A stretch of 64,000 bases of DNA from Cherax quadricarinatus (Eukaryota; Arthropoda; Malacostraca; Decapoda; Parastacidae): the NCBI RefSeq assembly GCF_038502225.1, contig NC_091300.1, positions 50,341,912-50,405,911 on the forward strand, written 5' to 3'. The notes under the pieces are model-generated. The model saw nothing but the letters and a program-made list of their open reading frames with translations, was not told where the DNA came from and did not search any database. How positions within the stretch are numbered: the stretch's first letter is position 1; every line of letters starts with the position of its first letter. The translations under genes and the position numbers were made by a program. Below, piece by piece: positions 33,337-44,339 of this stretch.

Positions 33337-35060
33337 CACATCGGCCGTTTCTCACCAAGGCAGGGAGGCCACCAAGGCAGGGTGGCCACCAAGGCAGGGT
33401 GGCCACCAAGGCAGGGTGGCCACCAAGGCAGGGTGGCCACCAAGGCACGGTGGCCACCAAGGCAGGGTGGCCACCAAGGCAGGGTGGCCCAAGAAAGAAA
33501 ATCTTTCATCATCATTCACTACATCACTGTCTTGCCAGAGGCATCGTTCAACTACAGTTATAAAACTGCAACATTAACACCCCTCCTTCAGAGTGCAGAC
33601 ACTGTTCTTCCCATCTCCAGGACTCAAGTCCGACCTGCCGGTTTCCCTGAACCCCTTCATAAATGTTACCTTGCTTACATTCCAACAGCATATCAAGTCC
33701 TAAAAACCATTTGTCTCCATTTGCTCCTATGTAACATGCTCAGACACGCTTGCTGGAAGTCCGAGCCCCTCGCACACAACTCCTTTATGCCCTCCCTACA
33801 ATCTTTCCTAGGCCAACCCCTACCCCGACTTCCCTCCTTGCATCACCTCTTCTTTGTAAAATCCTCTCATATACTAACTTCTCTACTCTCTTTACATCAT
33901 TATTCCACCAATCGCTCTTCTTCCCTCGTACACCCACTTTTCTGTAACCACAAACTTCTGCTCAACACTCTAACACTACTTTCTTAAATATAACCCATAC
34001 ATCTACTACCCCATTGCCTATACTCTCACTAGCCCATCTGTCCTCCAAAAGTTGTTTATATCTTATACTAACTGCCACCTCATTTAGTTTATAAACCTAC
34101 ACCTCTCTCTTGCTGCATCCATTTTCCTTGTATCCCATCTACTTTTTACCCTCATTGTAGCTACAGCTAAAAAGTGATCTGATATATCTGTGGTCTCTCT
34201 ATAAACACGTACATCCTGAAGTCTACCCAACAGTCTTTTATCTACCAATACGTAATCCCACAGAGTACTGTCATTACGCCCTTTCTATACAAAGTTCAAT
34301 CAAATGTTCTCCATTATCATTTACACCTGGAACCCCACCATTACTACCTACCACACCATCTCTAAACGTTTCTCCTACTTTAGCATTTAGGTCCCCTACC
34401 ACAATTACTCTCTCACTTGGCTCAAACGTTCCTACACATTCGCTTAACATCTCCCAAAATCTCTCTCTCTCCTCTACACTTCTCTCCTCTCCAGATGCAT
34501 ACACACTTTTTATCACCCACTTTTTTGCATCCGACCCTTATTTTAATCCACATAATCCTTGAATTTATACATTTATATTCCCTCTTCTCTCTTCATAACT
34601 GATCCTTCAACATTATTGCTACCCGTTCTAAGCTTAGCTCTAACTCTCTCAGATACTCCTGACTTAATCCCATTTATTTCTCCCCACTCAAACTCCGTTA
34701 CCCCCTTCAGCTGTGTTTCTCTTAGGTCTAGGACATCCAACTTCTCATTCATAACATTAGCTATCATTTCTTTCTTATCATCCGCACTACATCCGCCCAC
34801 ATTTCAACATCCCAGACTTATAAAGTTTTTCTTTTTCTTGTTTTAGTAGTTTATACAGGAGAAGGGGCTACTGGCCCATTGCTTCCGGCATTTTACTCAC
34901 CTCCTACGACACGCATAGGAAGAAAATAGAAGAAAACTCAAAGGGGTTAGTATATATATGCTTGTACATGCATGTGTAGTGTGACCTAAGTGTTAGTAGA
35001 AGCAGCAAGACGTACCTGAAATCTTGCATGTTTATGAGACAAAAAAGAGACCAGCAATCC
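33337..35060 (-). mobile_element. RTE copy R2, minus strand, with large internal deletion
   Basis: The 3' tail (33337-33520, with an expanded 17-bp repeat) and RT C-terminus (about 33740-33840) are joined at CTTCCCTCCTTGCATCACC to the middle of the endonuclease region; about 1.7 kb of RT found in copy R4 (39840-41546) is missing. The endonuclease continues to about 34800 (VIVVGDLNAKVGETF, VNDNGEHLIELCIE), followed by the 5' region. It is tail to tail with R1, the tails being about 50 bases apart. Confidence 0.82.
33350..33490. repeat. 17-bp minisatellite made from RTE tail (CACCAAGGCAGGGTGGC)
   Basis: About eight head-to-tail copies of CACCAAGGCAGGGTGGC. Other RTE tails in the window (39463, 49970) have this segment once, next to GGCCGTCTCC on one side and the AAAGAAAA-type segment on the other, so the array arose by expansion within the RTE tail. 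Confidence 0.9.
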
Positions 35061-35206
35061 TACCATCATGTAAAGCAATTACAGGTTTTTGTTTTACACT
35101 CTCATGGCAGGACGGTAGTACCTCCCTGGGCGGTTGCTGTCTACCAGCATGTTATTAAAATCGTTAAACGTATAAGAGAAAATTTTACAAATCACCTATA
35201 TACTAT

Positions 35207-35214
<8 letters not shown>

Positions 35215-35277
<63 letters not shown>
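35215..35277. repeat. (AC)n microsatellite
   Basis: About 62 bases of pure AC bordering the left side of the tRNA-headed palindrome at 35279-35700. Confidence 0.95.
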
Positions 35278-35278
<1 letters not shown>

Positions 35279-35279
<1 letters not shown>

Positions 35280-35700
35280 CAAGGATTCGAACCCATGATG
35301 TTTTGGCCCGCCTCATAGTGAGCGAAAAACCACATAGCGCTCTAACCCACAGGACCACCAAATCCTACAAGAACCAAGCACCCAGCTAAGCTAGATGTGT
35401 TACCCTTGGTCCGAGGACATACGGTGTCGTGGGTGCCTCTGAGCTATTTTCCTTCTACTCCGTTTGGTGTACTAGCCTGTTGGTGCACTAGCTAGTCGCA
35501 GTGTTGTTACTGATCAATACTACTCGTTCGTGGTTACAATAATATAAAATACTGCTCCTTGGGCTAGTACACAAAACAGGGAGTAGAATGAAATTAGCTC
35601 AGAGTCACCCATACCACCGTATGTCCTCGGACCAAGGGTAACACACCTAGCTTAGCTGGGTACTTGGTTCTTGTAGGATTTGGTGGTCCTGGTGGTAGGG
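35279..35700. mobile_element. tRNA-headed palindromic repeat, right arm truncated
   Basis: The left arm (minus strand) has a perfect tRNA B box (GGTTCGAATCC, plus-strand 35283-35293 as GGATTCGAACC) and an A-box-like block (35341-35360). The right arm (from about 35570) repeats it inverted, including CCAAGGGTAACACA and AGCTGGGTACTTGGTTC, but stops just after its A box at GGTGGTCCTGGTGGTAGGG. The centre holds an extra tail piece (GATCAATACTACTCGTTCG). Confidence 0.7.
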
Positions 35701-35702
35701 TA

Positions 35703-36215
35703 TGTAAAAGACTATAATTAAAAGTGAATTCAAAAAAGAGTAAGGTAATGAGGATAACAAAAAAATTAAGTGACGGAAGATTGAATATCAGATTGGAGGG
35801 AGAGAGTATGGAACTTTTTCCGTGGAAGCAAAGAGAGGGTGTGAAACTTGGGTGATGAATGTTGCAACAAGGAGAAGGCTGGAGGCATTGGAGATGTCAT
35901 GTCTGAGGGCAATGTGTGTTGTGAATATAATCCAGAGAATTCATAGTTTGGAAATTTGGAGGAGGTGTGGGATTACCAGAAGGCTGAGGAGGGGTTGGTG
36001 AGGTGGTTCCGACATGTAGAGAGGAGAGAATAAAATAGAATGACTTCGAGAATGTATAAATCTGTAGTGGAAGGAAGGCGGGGTAGGGGTCGGCCACGGA
36101 AAAGTTGGCAAGAGGGGGTAATGGAGGTTTCGTGGACTTCCAGCAAGCATGCCTGAGCGTATTTGATAAGAATATATGGAGACAAATGGTTCTTAGGACT
36201 TACAAGATTGATTAA
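35703..36215 (+). mobile_element. RTE fragment R3 (RT C-terminus)
   Basis: Plus-strand RTE sequence after the FADD box (KSKVMRITK-like, LSDGRLNIRLEGESME), with a deletion to the C-terminal part (RRRLEALEMSC, GRGRPRKSWQEG). No open frame over 70 codons in sense; frameshifted. It joins directly to the truncated right arm of the palindrome. Confidence 0.75.
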
Positions 36216-37475
36216 TGCCTGCGAAATAATGATCCAGGGTAATCTATTTGATTAATTAGAGTTAAAGGCTAACTTAAAATTACTGGAGATAAGGCAACAA
36301 GCCTACACATGAGGCTTATGAGCAACATGAGGAATTAGTGATGAGTTCAGATGAAAGTGAACTAAATGAAGTTCAGGACAGTTATATTGAAAGGGAGGAA
36401 TATGTCCTTGAGGCGAGCTGTCGCTTTAAAAGAGCCCTTAGGATGGAGGAAAGCTCTGGGCAAGTCGTCACTGTCTGCCCCCTCCCCCGGGGTCAATTAA
36501 ACCACGCCCCTCCAACATAAATTTTACTACTACTGCCTCAAAAACAACTACCCACGTGTGACAGACAGGAATTTGTAAAGTTCTTAGTAAGTTTCCAGTC
36601 GTCAGTTGACAGTCGGTCAAACATTGACAATCTGACCAAGTTCAATTATTTGAAAACTCTCATGGGTGAAGCTTATGACCTTATCAAGGGACTTGATATC
36701 ACAGGTGCTAACTTCCAGCATGCTATTCAGGTCCTAGAAACTAATTTTTATGATAAAGATAGGATCACAGGTTGGCTGGTCTTACACCTCTTTAGCATTG
36801 CTTTTTGGAGTTGCTCAGAATTACTCTGGATAACTGTCCTACATCTCTGGCTTTTTACATAAACATGATAGGGAGTGACTGGGTTTTCAGTCCCATTGTA
36901 TAAAGAAAATTCTAGAAAACCTGCATCTACGATTTGCTAAACTAAGATTCACCTGTGCAGAAATTAGCGAAGATCTACAGCATACTGTGGCCTGTATACA
37001 AACTAATAGTGGCCATGTTAAGCGAAAACCTGACAAGTTATCACTCACTATTGTCACTAATGACAATACAACAGTGGGTGTGTACCCAGTCGGTACACAG
37101 ACCAACAAGGTAAAGATGAAAAGTAAAAGCAAGAGGAATCATTCCACATCACCTGTCACCACTACACATACTCCAAAATGTCTCCTTTGTTACGGCAAAC
37201 ACAGCTCTGACCGTACACGCCCGAAAACAGACGCTCCAGGAGCTGAGACTCTGTCGCAAGTGCTTAGGTAATCACCCAGGAAGTGGCTGCGGTCCCCGGG
37301 ATATAACCTGTCCCCGCCTCCAGGCTGGCATAGAAAACAAGAAGCAGGTCACAGATGGCGCAGCTGAGAACTGTCAAACGAGGGATGGTGACACACCCAC
37401 GTCCCCAACGTCTGTATTTGCGCTGACAACACCCAATGCCAGGCAGTGTTACCAGCAACGAATGTGTGTGTGCGT
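36216..37475 (+). pseudogene. Second BEL/Pao family, leader and gag fragment (copy X1)
   Basis: Leader similar to 43320-43480 (GAACTAAATGAAGTTCAGGA), then gag: VDSRSNIDNLTKFNYLKTL and MGEAYDLIKGLDITGANFQ (36560-36760), LRFAKLRFTCAEISEDLQ (about 36920) and a zinc-knuckle region at 37165-37310 (TPKCLLCYGKHSSD, KCLG, GCGPRDITC across frames). Several stops and frameshifts. Pol is absent; a GT tract and an LTR-like repeat follow. This family is distinct from the element at 14475-23380. Confidence 0.72.
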
Positions 37476-37499
37476 TTCTCCGCGTGTGTGTGTGTTAGT

Positions 37500-37669
<170 letters not shown>

Positions 37670-38080
37670 TACATGATTTGTATGATTATACCCACCCAGC
37701 CTTGCTTGACGAGCGACAATCCTTCAGATTTCAACGTTTCCTAGTAACACTTGACTACATTGCTGCCAAATGTACAGCTGCCGCTTTTTATATTCAAATT
37801 TAAATTTTTAAATTACTGTTAACATTATTAAACTTAACCTGCTTAAACTTAATCTAACATAACTCAACCTAACCAATTCAAACCTAATCCATCCCAGTCG
37901 ATCATAAAATCAAGAAAAGTACACTGGAAATGTTAACTGACATTAAGAATTTAGTAGGAAAATTAACATCTTAAGAGGAGGATAGACTGGATTTTCACTA
38001 AGCTAGATAACTGGTTTTCCCAGGGTGTGATCACTGTGGGGAATCAGAGAAGGCAACTACTTTACCATAACTTTTGGGGA
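37670..38080. other. Stretch without a gene; single satellite-like unit
   Basis: Contains a CTTAACCT/CTAACATAACT-rich segment (37800-37880). At 38000-38040 there is one unit resembling the 36-bp satellite at 45100-46360 (AGATAACTGGTTTTCCCAGG followed by GTGTGATCACTG). Confidence 0.5.
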
Positions 38081-38647
38081 AAAGGAGAGAGGAAGGATTA
38101 AGTCATGAACGTCGAGATGGGCACCCACCGTATACCTGTTCAATGCAGCCCATTTCCTTATCCACTCTTAATTTATAAAAGTAATTTAGTAATGAGGCCT
38201 CTGTAGACTAAAAATACATTAATTTTTATAAGTATTAAGCTAAGCTAGAGTTAGACATACAGCAATTTAGTTTAGTATCTGTAATCACCTTTCACAGCCT
38301 TCACAAACTGAAAACAGTGGGGATTTGACCAAGCTCACATGAGGGAACACCTATCCATACTGAGCACCCACGCTTCAGTCATGAGATGCACTTGAGTGAA
38401 GAGGCGGGTGTACAGACTCAGCCTAATTAAACCGATCTATTGACTACCTAGTTTGAGAGCTACTTACCCCACACTAGGCTAGTGCTGTGAGGTTCTCTAA
38501 CATCCATTAACGCATTACAATGCAAATTAGATCACATTTCACTGCAACAGGCAGCATCTTCGCTCCTACAAAACTGGTGTCTCAGGTGTCCTACTGGAGC
38601 AAAATACACTGCACAACAGTAAGTACCCATGAACAGTATCGTTAAAT

Positions 38648-38697
38648 GCTGGTGGAAGACCAGCTGTAGGCTGGTCTTCCACCAGCCTACAGCTCAC
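38648..38697. repeat. Short perfect hairpin with two alternative foldings
   Basis: GCTGGTGGAAGACCAGC and GCTGGTCTTCCACCAGC form a perfect 17-bp stem over a five-base loop. CTGTAGGCTGG and CCAGCCTACAG can pair instead. The related locus near 44930 has only one half (GGTCTTCCACCAGCC). Confidence 0.75.
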
Positions 38698-38761
38698 CAG
38701 AGATGCACCTACAACAGCCTTACACTGCCCTGGTGCAGAAACCGAGGAAAGATTCAGTTTC

Positions 38762-38861
38762 NNNNNNNNNNNNNNNNNNNNNNNNNNNNNNNNNNNNNNN
38801 NNNNNNNNNNNNNNNNNNNNNNNNNNNNNNNNNNNNNNNNNNNNNNNNNNNNNNNNNNNNN
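38762..38861. other. 100-N assembly gap
   Basis: Exactly 100 Ns. The bases before the gap and after the gap are the same 11-mer, GATTCAGTTTC. Confidence 0.99.
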
Positions 38862-39010
38862 GATTCAGTTTCAGAAATGGGACGGCAAGTTTCTTGGGCT
38901 AAATTCCATGAACTGCTTGATTTGATCACTACACATACACCCACTATTCTACACAAAAGTGGTCCTCATGAACCGAATGTAGTGCTAGAACATAACTGTA
39001 ACTAGTTAGA

Positions 39011-39431
39011 ACCTAGACAGTGCCAGTGACTAGGAGTCACATTCCCACTACAGGCAACTGGTCCTCTGTTATTAACTGTTAATCACACACAATCACTCAA
39101 CAGAGACCTTTGTGCAGTGGAAGTAACATATTCCATATTACATTGCCAGTAGGAGTTCGAGGCACCTGGCTAGCTAGGTGCCAAACGGCTTTTGTGTATA
39201 ATTCATAATGGTGGCAGTTTGAATCTCGAGGGGATCCAGTGACACCTCCGGGGAGGGTCGTCATAAAACAAGAATGGTGATGCCATCTGGCACCGTACCT
39301 ACAGCACTACGCTCATGATACCATCATGTAATATCATCACAACAACATTTGACCATCAGGTACACATACACCCACACACCATGTTCTTGTTGACTGAACC
39401 AGCGTTTGTCACGAGAACCCAGTGGGTACAC
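39011..39431. other. Stretch without a recognised gene
   Basis: Contains CATAATGGTGGCAGTTTGAA and CGAGGGGATCCAGTGAC at 39207-39240. Because it follows a candidate LTR it might include a primer site starting with TGG, but this is weak. Nothing else was recognised. Confidence 0.35.
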
Positions 39432-39686
39432 ATTATTATTTTTATTATCACACTGGCCGATTCCCACCAAGGCAGGGTGGCCCGAAAAAGAAAAACTTTC
39501 ACCATCATTCACTCCATCACTGTCTTGCCAGAAGGGTGCTTTACACTACAGTTTTTAAACTGCAACATTAACACCCCTCCTTCAGAGTGCAGGCACTGTA
39601 CTTTCCATCTCCAGGACTCAAGTCCGGCCTGCCGGTTTCCCTGAACCCCTTCATAAATGTTACTTTGCTCACACTCCAACAGCACG

Positions 39687-42593
39687 TCAAGTATTAAAAA
39701 CCATTTGTCTCCATTCACTCCTATCAAACACGCTCATGCATACCTGCTGGAAGTCCAAGCCCCTCGCACACAAAACCTCCTTTACCCCCTCTCTCCAACC
39801 TTTCCTAGGCCGACCCCTACCCCGCCTTCCTTCCACTACAGACTGATACACTCTTGAAGTCATTCTGTTTCGCTCCATTCTCTCTACATGTCCGAACAAC
39901 CTCAACAACCCTTCCTCAGCCCTCTGGACAACAGTTTTGGTAATCCTGCACCTCCTCCTAACTTCCAAACTACGAATTCTCTGCATTATATTCACACCAC
40001 ACATTGCCCTCAGACATGACATCTCCACTGCCTCCAGCCTTCTCCTCGCTGCAACATTCATCACCCATGCTTCACACCCATATAAGAGCGTTGGTAAAAC
40101 TATACTCTCATACATTCCCCTCTTTGCCTCCAAGGACAAAGTTCTTTGTCTCCACAGACTCCTAAGTGCACCACTCACTCTTTTTCCCTCATCAATTCTA
40201 TGATTCACCTCATCTTTCATAGACCCCTCCGCTGACACGTCCACTCCCAAATATCTGAATACATTCACCTCCTCCATACTCTCTCCCTCCAATCTGATAT
40301 TCAATCTTTCATCACCTAATCTTTTTGTTATCCTCATAACCTTACTCTTTCCTGTATTCACCTTTAATTTTCTTCTTTTGCACACCCTACCAAATTCATC
40401 CACCAATCTCTGCAACTTCTCTTCAGAATGTCCCAAGAGCACAGTGTCATCAGCAAAGAGCAGCTGTGACAACTCCCACTTTGTGTGCGATTCTTTATCT
40501 TTTAACTCCACGCCTCTTGTCAAGACCCTCGCATTTACTTCTCTTACAACCCCATCTATAAATATATTAAACAACCACGGTGACATCACACATCCTTGTC
40601 TAAGGCCTACTTTTACTGGGAAATAATTTCCCTCTTTCCTACATACTCTAACTTGAGCCTCACTATCCTCGTAAAAACTCTTCACTGCTTTCAGTAACCT
40701 ACCTCCTACACCATACACTTGCAACATCTGCCACATTGCCCCCCTATCCACCCTGTCATACGCCTTTTCCAAATCCATAAATGCCACAAAGACCTCTTTA
40801 GCCTTATCTAAATACTGTTCACTTATATGTTTCACTGTAAACACCTGGTCCACACACCCCCTACCTTTCCTAAAGCCTCCTTGTTCATCTGCTATCCTAT
40901 TCTCCGTCTTACTCTTAATTCTTTCAATAATAACTCTACCATACACTTTACCAGGTATACTCAGCAGACTTATCCCCCTTTAATTTTTGCACTCTCTTTT
41001 ATCCCCTTTGCCTTTATACAAAGGAACTATGCATGCTCTCTGCCAATCCCTAGGTACCTTACCCTCTTCCATACATTTATTAAATAATTGCACCAACCAC
41101 TCCAAAACTATATCCCCACCTGCTTTTAACATTTCTATCTTTATCCCATCAATCCCGGCTGCCTTACCCCCTTTCATTTTACCTACTGCCTCACGAATTT
41201 CCCCCACACTCACAACTGGCTCTTCCTCACTCCTACAAGATGTTATTCCTCCTTGCCCTATACACGAAATCACAGCTTCCCTATCTTCATCACCATTTAA
41301 CAATTCCTCAAAATATTCCCTCCATCTTCCCAATACCTCTAACTCTCCATTTAATAACTCTCCTCTCCTATTTTTAACTGACAAATCCATTTGTTCTCTA
41401 GGCTTTCTTAACTTGTTAATCTCACTCCAAAACTTTTTCTTATTTTCAACAAAATTTGTTGATAACATCTCACCCACTCTCTCATTTGCTCTCTTTTTAC
41501 ATTGCTTCACCACTCTCTTAACCTCTCTCTTTTTCTCCATATACTCTTTCCTCCTTGCATCACTTCTACTTTGTAAAAACTTCTCATATGCTAACTTTTT
41601 CTCCCTTACTACTCTCTTTACATCATCATTCCACCAATCGCTCCTCTTCCCTCCCGCACCCACTTTCCTGTAACCACAAACTTCTGCTGAACACTCTAAC
41701 ACTACATTTTTAAACCTACCCCATACCTCTTCAACCCCATTGCCTATGCTCTCATTAGCCCATCTATCCTCCAATAGCTGTTTATATCTTACCCTAACTG
41801 CCTCCTCTTTTAGTTTATAAACCTTCACCTCTCTCTTCCCTGATGCTTCTATTCTCCTTGTATCCCATCTACCTTTTACTCTCAGTGTAGCTACAACTAG
41901 AAAGTGATCTGATATATCTGTGGCCCCTCTATAAACATGTACATCCTGAAGTCTACTCAACAGTCTTTTATCTACCAATACATAATCCAACAAACTACTG
42001 TCATTTCGCCCTACATCATATCTTGTATACTTATTTATCCTCTTTTTCTTAAAATATGTATTACCTATAACTAAACCCCTTTCTATACAAAGTTCAATCA
42101 AAGGGCTCCCATTATCATTTACACCTGGCACCCCAAACTTACCTACCACACCCTCTCTAAAAGTTTCTCCTACTTTAGCATTCAGGTCCCCTACCACAAT
42201 TACTCTCTCACTTGGTTCAAAGGCTCCTATACATTCACTTAACATCTCCCAAAATCTCTCTCTCTCCTCTGCATTCCTCTCTTCTCCAGGTGCATACACG
42301 CTTATTATGACCCACTTCTCGCATCCAACCTTTACTTTAATCCACATAATTCTTGAATTTACACATTCATATTCTCTTTTCTCCTTCCATAACTGATCAT
42401 TTAACATTACTGCTACCCCTTCCTTTGCTCTAACTCTCTCAGATACTCCAGATTTAATCCCATTTATTTCCCCCCACTGAAACTCTCCTACCCCCTTCAG
42501 CTTTGTTTCGCTTAGGGCCAGGACATCCAACTTCTTTTCATTCATAACATCAGCAATCATCTGTTTCTTGTCATCCGCACTACATCCACGCAC
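39687..42593 (-). pseudogene. RTE endonuclease-reverse transcriptase ORF with one stop
   Basis: One frame of 969 codons with a single TAA (plus strand 40980-40982), between KGDKRECKN and RGISLLSIPGK, where a Tyr codon is usual. Endonuclease: LDVLALSETKLKG (catalytic Glu), WVIISVYAPG, VIVVGDLNAKVGE (Asp/Asn), DISDHFLVVA (SDH). RT: GGKAAGIDGIKIEMLKAGGD, VFVAFMDLEKAYDRVDRG (motif A), VGLRQGCVMSPWLFNIFIDG (motif B), LLFADDTVLLG (motif C), then LLYGCEAWVM and GRGRPRKGWREG. The true start is unclear, because the frame is open upstream of 42593 without a strong ATG context. RTE proteins are commonly about 1000 residues, so little is missing. Confidence 0.9.
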
Positions 42594-42808
42594 ATTTATG
42601 CATCCCAGTTTTATAAAGTTTTTCTTCTTCTCTTTTTTAGTAAGTGTCTACAGGAGAAGGGGTTACCAGCCCATTGCTCCCGGCATTTTAGTCGCCTCAT
42701 ACGACACGCATGGCTTACGGAGGAAAGATTCTTTTCCACTTCCCCATGGACAATAGAAGATATAAAGAAGAACAAGAACTATTTAGAAAAAGGAGAAAAA
42801 CCTAGATG

Positions 42809-42812
<4 letters not shown>

Positions 42813-42885
<73 letters not shown>
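42813..42885. repeat. (TA)n tract within RTE 5' region
   Basis: About 73 bases of TA. Copy R2 has a short TATATATATGCTTGTACATG at the matching place, so the tract grew inside the element rather than flanking it. Confidence 0.9.
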
Positions 42886-42888
<3 letters not shown>

Positions 42889-42984
42889 TGTGCGTGTCTG
42901 TGAAGTGTGACCAAAGTGTTAGTAGGAGTAGCAAAATATCCCTGTTATCTAGCGTGTTTATGAGACAGTATATGTGTTAGGCAG

Positions 42985-43590
42985 GAAATGTAGGCCTGGC
43001 TTAGATAAATGATTCCAAAGAGTTTAACAACTGGTGTCTCCCTGGTGTGATCACTCTTCGAGGTAACTGATTAACTACAGTGTAATCCTGTCTAGTAGAC
43101 AGCGCCTGTCTAGTGGTCAGAACAGACAAGGTGAATAAGCACCCTGATATACAGCCAAGCTGACCGACATTTATTGGACAGGATCTGAGTCGTAAAACCG
43201 TCAGCTCCACTCAGCTGTCAACTATAATTGTTACCACGATATAGTCTGCTGAATCGTAAGTCAGTCACCATGGTTACACTAAACAATTGCAGGCTCAGCC
43301 TATGCCATAAGCAGGCCTTCATCATGAGAGCCTGCAAAACATTGATCCAAGGTATTCTAGGTGACGATTTAGAATAAAGGCTAACATATATCTACTGGAG
43401 ACAAGGCACCGAGCCTACACAGTAGTGAGAGAATACGAAAGTGAACTAAATGACGTTCAGGAACGTTATGCTGAAAAGGAGGAGCATGACCTTGAGGGGT
43501 CCTGCCGCTTTAAATGAGCCCTTAGGTAAAGGGACCACAGTGGGCAGGTCGCCGCCACCACCACCCACTCCCAGGGGAGACAAATGTTTT
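42985..43590 (+). pseudogene. Second BEL/Pao family, leader and gag start (copy X2)
   Basis: From about 43320 it matches copy X1 (36216 onward): AAAGGCTAACA, ACTGGAGACAAGGCACC, GAAAGTGAACTAAATGACGT and GGAGCATGACCTTGAGGGG. The gag frame there reads VREYESELNDVQERYAEKEE, a coiled-coil-like start. It ends at a T-rich tract. The first part (42985-43110) matches satellite-type sequence at 45780-45880. Confidence 0.65.
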
Positions 43591-44339
43591 ATTTTTTTTT
43601 TTTTGTCCAATTTCAATGAAATTTTTACTGTTATTTAAGGAGCATTTGAAACACACACACACACCATGTTTGTAGTGACTTTTTGCTTTTAAAGATAGAA
43701 AAAATAAATGGTGCCCAATTCTACAGGGCATAAAACTCTCTCTTATCAACAAAATTGGTAAGATGTACAATGTTCTAGTTGACATCAGATAAAAGATAAA
43801 GGGATAGATAATCTTATTTGAGAGAAGTTTGAGTGAAACTGAATAGAACCATCATTCCTCAATAACGTATGCAAAAATCATGATACTCTTACAAATACTT
43901 TTTGCAAAAAAGGAAAATAATGTCAATAACTTATTCCTGAGTTATACATATATTATGTTTTCTGTAAAATTGTATGGGCACGGCATGCCAAATCTCAGCA
44001 TGTTGCATACCTCCACTTGTGTTGACAGCCAACAGGCGACTGAGCTGCCGTCACTCCTTGCACTTGAGTGTAGGCCTCAGAGAAGTTGCCATGTAGTGTA
44101 TTTAGAATGAAACAATCATAAAAAACATAATTTTTGGAGTAAAAAAATGCACAAATTGGCATCATGTCCTCTTGATGACAGCAAGAACAAAAAATTACAT
44201 TTTTGGAAAAATATACTTAGAAATATGATAGAAACAAGCTGATTGCATCAACATGTTGCCAGAATTATGCACTATTTATAGGTAAGAAAACATTTTTTCC
44301 CATAATTTTTTAATTTTCCTTATTTTTTTCTTTCCTGAC
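43591..44339. other. AT-rich stretch without a recognised gene
   Basis: No convincing coding frame. It has T-runs and a short AC run at 43653-43665. It lies where gag and pol of the second BEL family would be expected, but no motif is visible. Confidence 0.4.

Larger units (their letters stand above)
38080..39010. repeat. Dispersed repeat, candidate LTR of second BEL family (copy 1)
   Basis: Matches 44340-45095 in the same orientation with many substitutions; shared phrases are GACATACAG, GAAGAGGCGGGTGTACAGAC, CTACTTACCCCACA and GGGACGGCAAGTTTCTTGGG. It follows gag remnants, as the other copy does, so an LTR is plausible. It is interrupted by an N gap at 38762-38861. Confidence 0.55.
39432..42975 (-). 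mobile_element. Nearly full-length RTE-type retrotransposon (copy R4)
   Basis: About 3.5 kb on the minus strand: 5' region with an internal TA tract (42813-42885), AP-like endonuclease and RT in one frame interrupted by a single stop, and a 3' tail with CACCAAGGCAGGGTGGC near 39465. The 5' limit comes from shared sequence with copy R2 beyond the TA tract (TTATGAGACA). This is the best-preserved RTE in the window. Confidence 0.88.

Noticed and set aside
40987..41673. 228-codon plus-strand frame opposite the RTE endonuclease and RT
   Set aside because: A shadow of the real minus-strand RTE frame.
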